In this document: piece by piece, positions 4,827-5,622 of the stretch
How the letters are laid out: the number at the start of each line of letters is the position of its first letter
How positions within the stretch are numbered: position 1 is the stretch's first letter
Source: Dehalococcoidia bacterium
GTDB lineage: Bacteria > Chloroflexota > Dehalococcoidia > SZUA-161
Length of the DNA: 5,622 nt
Reading direction: 5' to 3'
NCBI GenBank assembly: GCA_030619685.1
Contig: JAUXAX010000084.1
Span: 1 to 5,622 of the forward strand
Translations under genes and position numbers: made by a program
The notes under the pieces: model-generated
Told to the model about the DNA's origin: nothing
The model's input: the letters and a program-made list of their open reading frames with translations, nothing else
Database searches by the model: none

Positions 4827-5621
4827 ATGGAACTGGGACTGGCGGGCAAGACGGTAATCGTTACCGGGGGAGGCGCGAACATCGGCCGTGGCATCACATT
4901 TGCCTTTGCCAAGGAAGGGTCCAATGTTGTGATCGCTGATATCGATAAAGAGCAGGCGGAGAAGGTCGTCAACGAGGCTAAAGGTCTGGGCGGAAAAGTC
5001 ATCGCCATCAAGACGGATGTAACAGACTATGATTCCGTAGAGGCGATGGTAAAGAAGACCCTGGAAATGTTTGGAGGTATAGACGTCCTGGTCAATAACG
5101 TGGGCTGGGTAGCCAATAAGCTGTTCATGAAGAAGCCCAGGGAGGAGTATGAGAAGGAGATCAAGATCAATTACCTAGGCGTGGTCAATTGCACCAGGGC
5201 TGTTTTGGATCATATGACGGAATGCAAGGCTGGCAGGATAGTGAACATTGCCTCTGATTCCGGCCGGGTGGGGGAGCGCAGAGAAGCCGTCTATTCTGGC
5301 ACGAAGGGGGCGGTCATCGCTTTCGGGAAAACCATAGCGAAGGAGATGGGCAGATTTGGCATAACCGTCAATGCTGTCTGCCCCGGGGCCACTATCCCTG
5401 AGAAACCCGGGACAGCTGGTAAAGAGAGCATGTGGGCTGGCGACATAACCGTCGAGATGATCCCTCCGGAGACGAAGGACAAGATAATTAGCCAGTATCC
5501 CTTGGGCCGAATGGGGAAACCTGAGGATGTGGCTAACGCGGCTTTGTTCCTGGCCTCGGACGTCGCTAACTTCATCACCGGTCAGACGCTCAGCGTTAGC
5601 GGCGGCTACAGCATGGTATAG
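4827..5621 (+). CDS. Short-chain dehydrogenase/reductase, BadH-like
   Basis: The 264-residue product is a complete classical SDR, a cytoplasmic NAD(P)-dependent oxidoreductase. The Rossmann glycine motif is TGGGANIG (13-20). D38 ends the second strand (VVIAD), which usually means NAD+ preference. D64 in KTDVTD contacts adenine, and NNVG is at 90-93. The catalytic tetrad is N115 (KINYLG), S143 (NIASDSG), Y156 and K160 (YSGTK), followed by CPG (185-187) and the C-terminal TGQTLSVSGGYSM (251-263). The run GRIVNIASDSGRVGERREAV resembles 2-hydroxycyclohexanecarboxyl-CoA dehydrogenase (BadH) and other hydroxyacyl-CoA dehydrogenases. SDR names from similarity are often wrong, so the substrate is left open. 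The FabG-type 3-oxoacyl-ACP reductases are an alternative. It begins about 30 nt after the SRP RNA with no visible promoter or terminator between them. The next gene downstream is outside the window. Confidence 0.92.
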   Translation: MELGLAGKTVIVTGGGANIGRGITFAFAKEGSNVVIADIDKEQAEKVVNEAKGLGGKVIAIKTDVTDYDSVEAMVKKTLEMFGGIDVLVNNVGWVANKLFMKKPREEYEKEIKINYLGVVNCTRAVLDHMTECKAGRIVNIASDSGRVGERREAVYSGTKGAVIAFGKTIAKEMGRFGITVNAVCPGATIPEKPGTAGKESMWAGDITVEMIPPETKDKIISQYPLGRMGKPEDVANAALFLASDVANFITGQTLSVSGGYSMV

Positions 5622-5622
5622 C

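Noticed and set aside
1..5622. CRISPR array or tRNA gene
   Set aside because: No regularly spaced direct repeats of CRISPR length and no tRNA T-arm/acceptor pattern were seen on either strand by eye.

Overview
The window looks like a chromosomal segment from an uncultured bacterium, probably of the Chloroflexota and possibly of the class Dehalococcoidia. The placement rests on three things: the character of the leucine enzymes; a small two-module zinc-ribbon protein of a type I associate with that group; and palindromic intergenic repeats whose spurious translations contain strings such as VRQAHHER and SNHPSTSSGRT. This is inference from recognition, not from a search. All supported genes lie on the + strand.

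Layout. Positions 1-305 hold the 3' end of leuA (C-terminal regulatory domain). A promoter at 376-404 precedes a 95-residue zinc-ribbon protein (528-815). A 445-nt gap (816-1260) has no gene but can fold into several hairpins, including an elaborate one at 1040-1088. Then come leuC (TTG start, 1261-2517), leuD (2514-3041, overlapping leuC by 4 nt) and leuB (3147-4238). A 52-nt palindromic repeat (3060-3111) sits in the leuD-leuB gap. The gap after leuB (4239-4490) is packed with repeat-derived sequence: a 113-nt inverted-repeat element, a half copy of the leuD-leuB repeat, a GC hairpin, and a 17-nt direct repeat carrying TTGACA. A good promoter (4491-4519) then drives a large, Bacillus-type signal recognition particle RNA with an Alu domain (about 4520-4794). 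The window closes with a complete short-chain dehydrogenase gene (4827-5621) that starts about 30 nt after the RNA.

How the genes work together. LeuA condenses acetyl-CoA with 2-oxoisovalerate to 2-isopropylmalate. LeuC and LeuD form the [4Fe-4S] isomerase that makes 3-isopropylmalate. LeuB oxidises that to the precursor of leucine. The window therefore carries all leucine-specific steps except the final transamination. The SRP RNA belongs to co-translational protein targeting and is unrelated to leucine synthesis. The dehydrogenase resembles 2-hydroxyacyl-CoA dehydrogenases of the BadH kind, but its substrate cannot be read from the sequence.

I see no clearly new biological system. The items most worth following up are the Alu-containing SRP RNA with no terminator before the next gene, the structured leader ahead of leuC, and the repeat families that invade the gaps around leuB.
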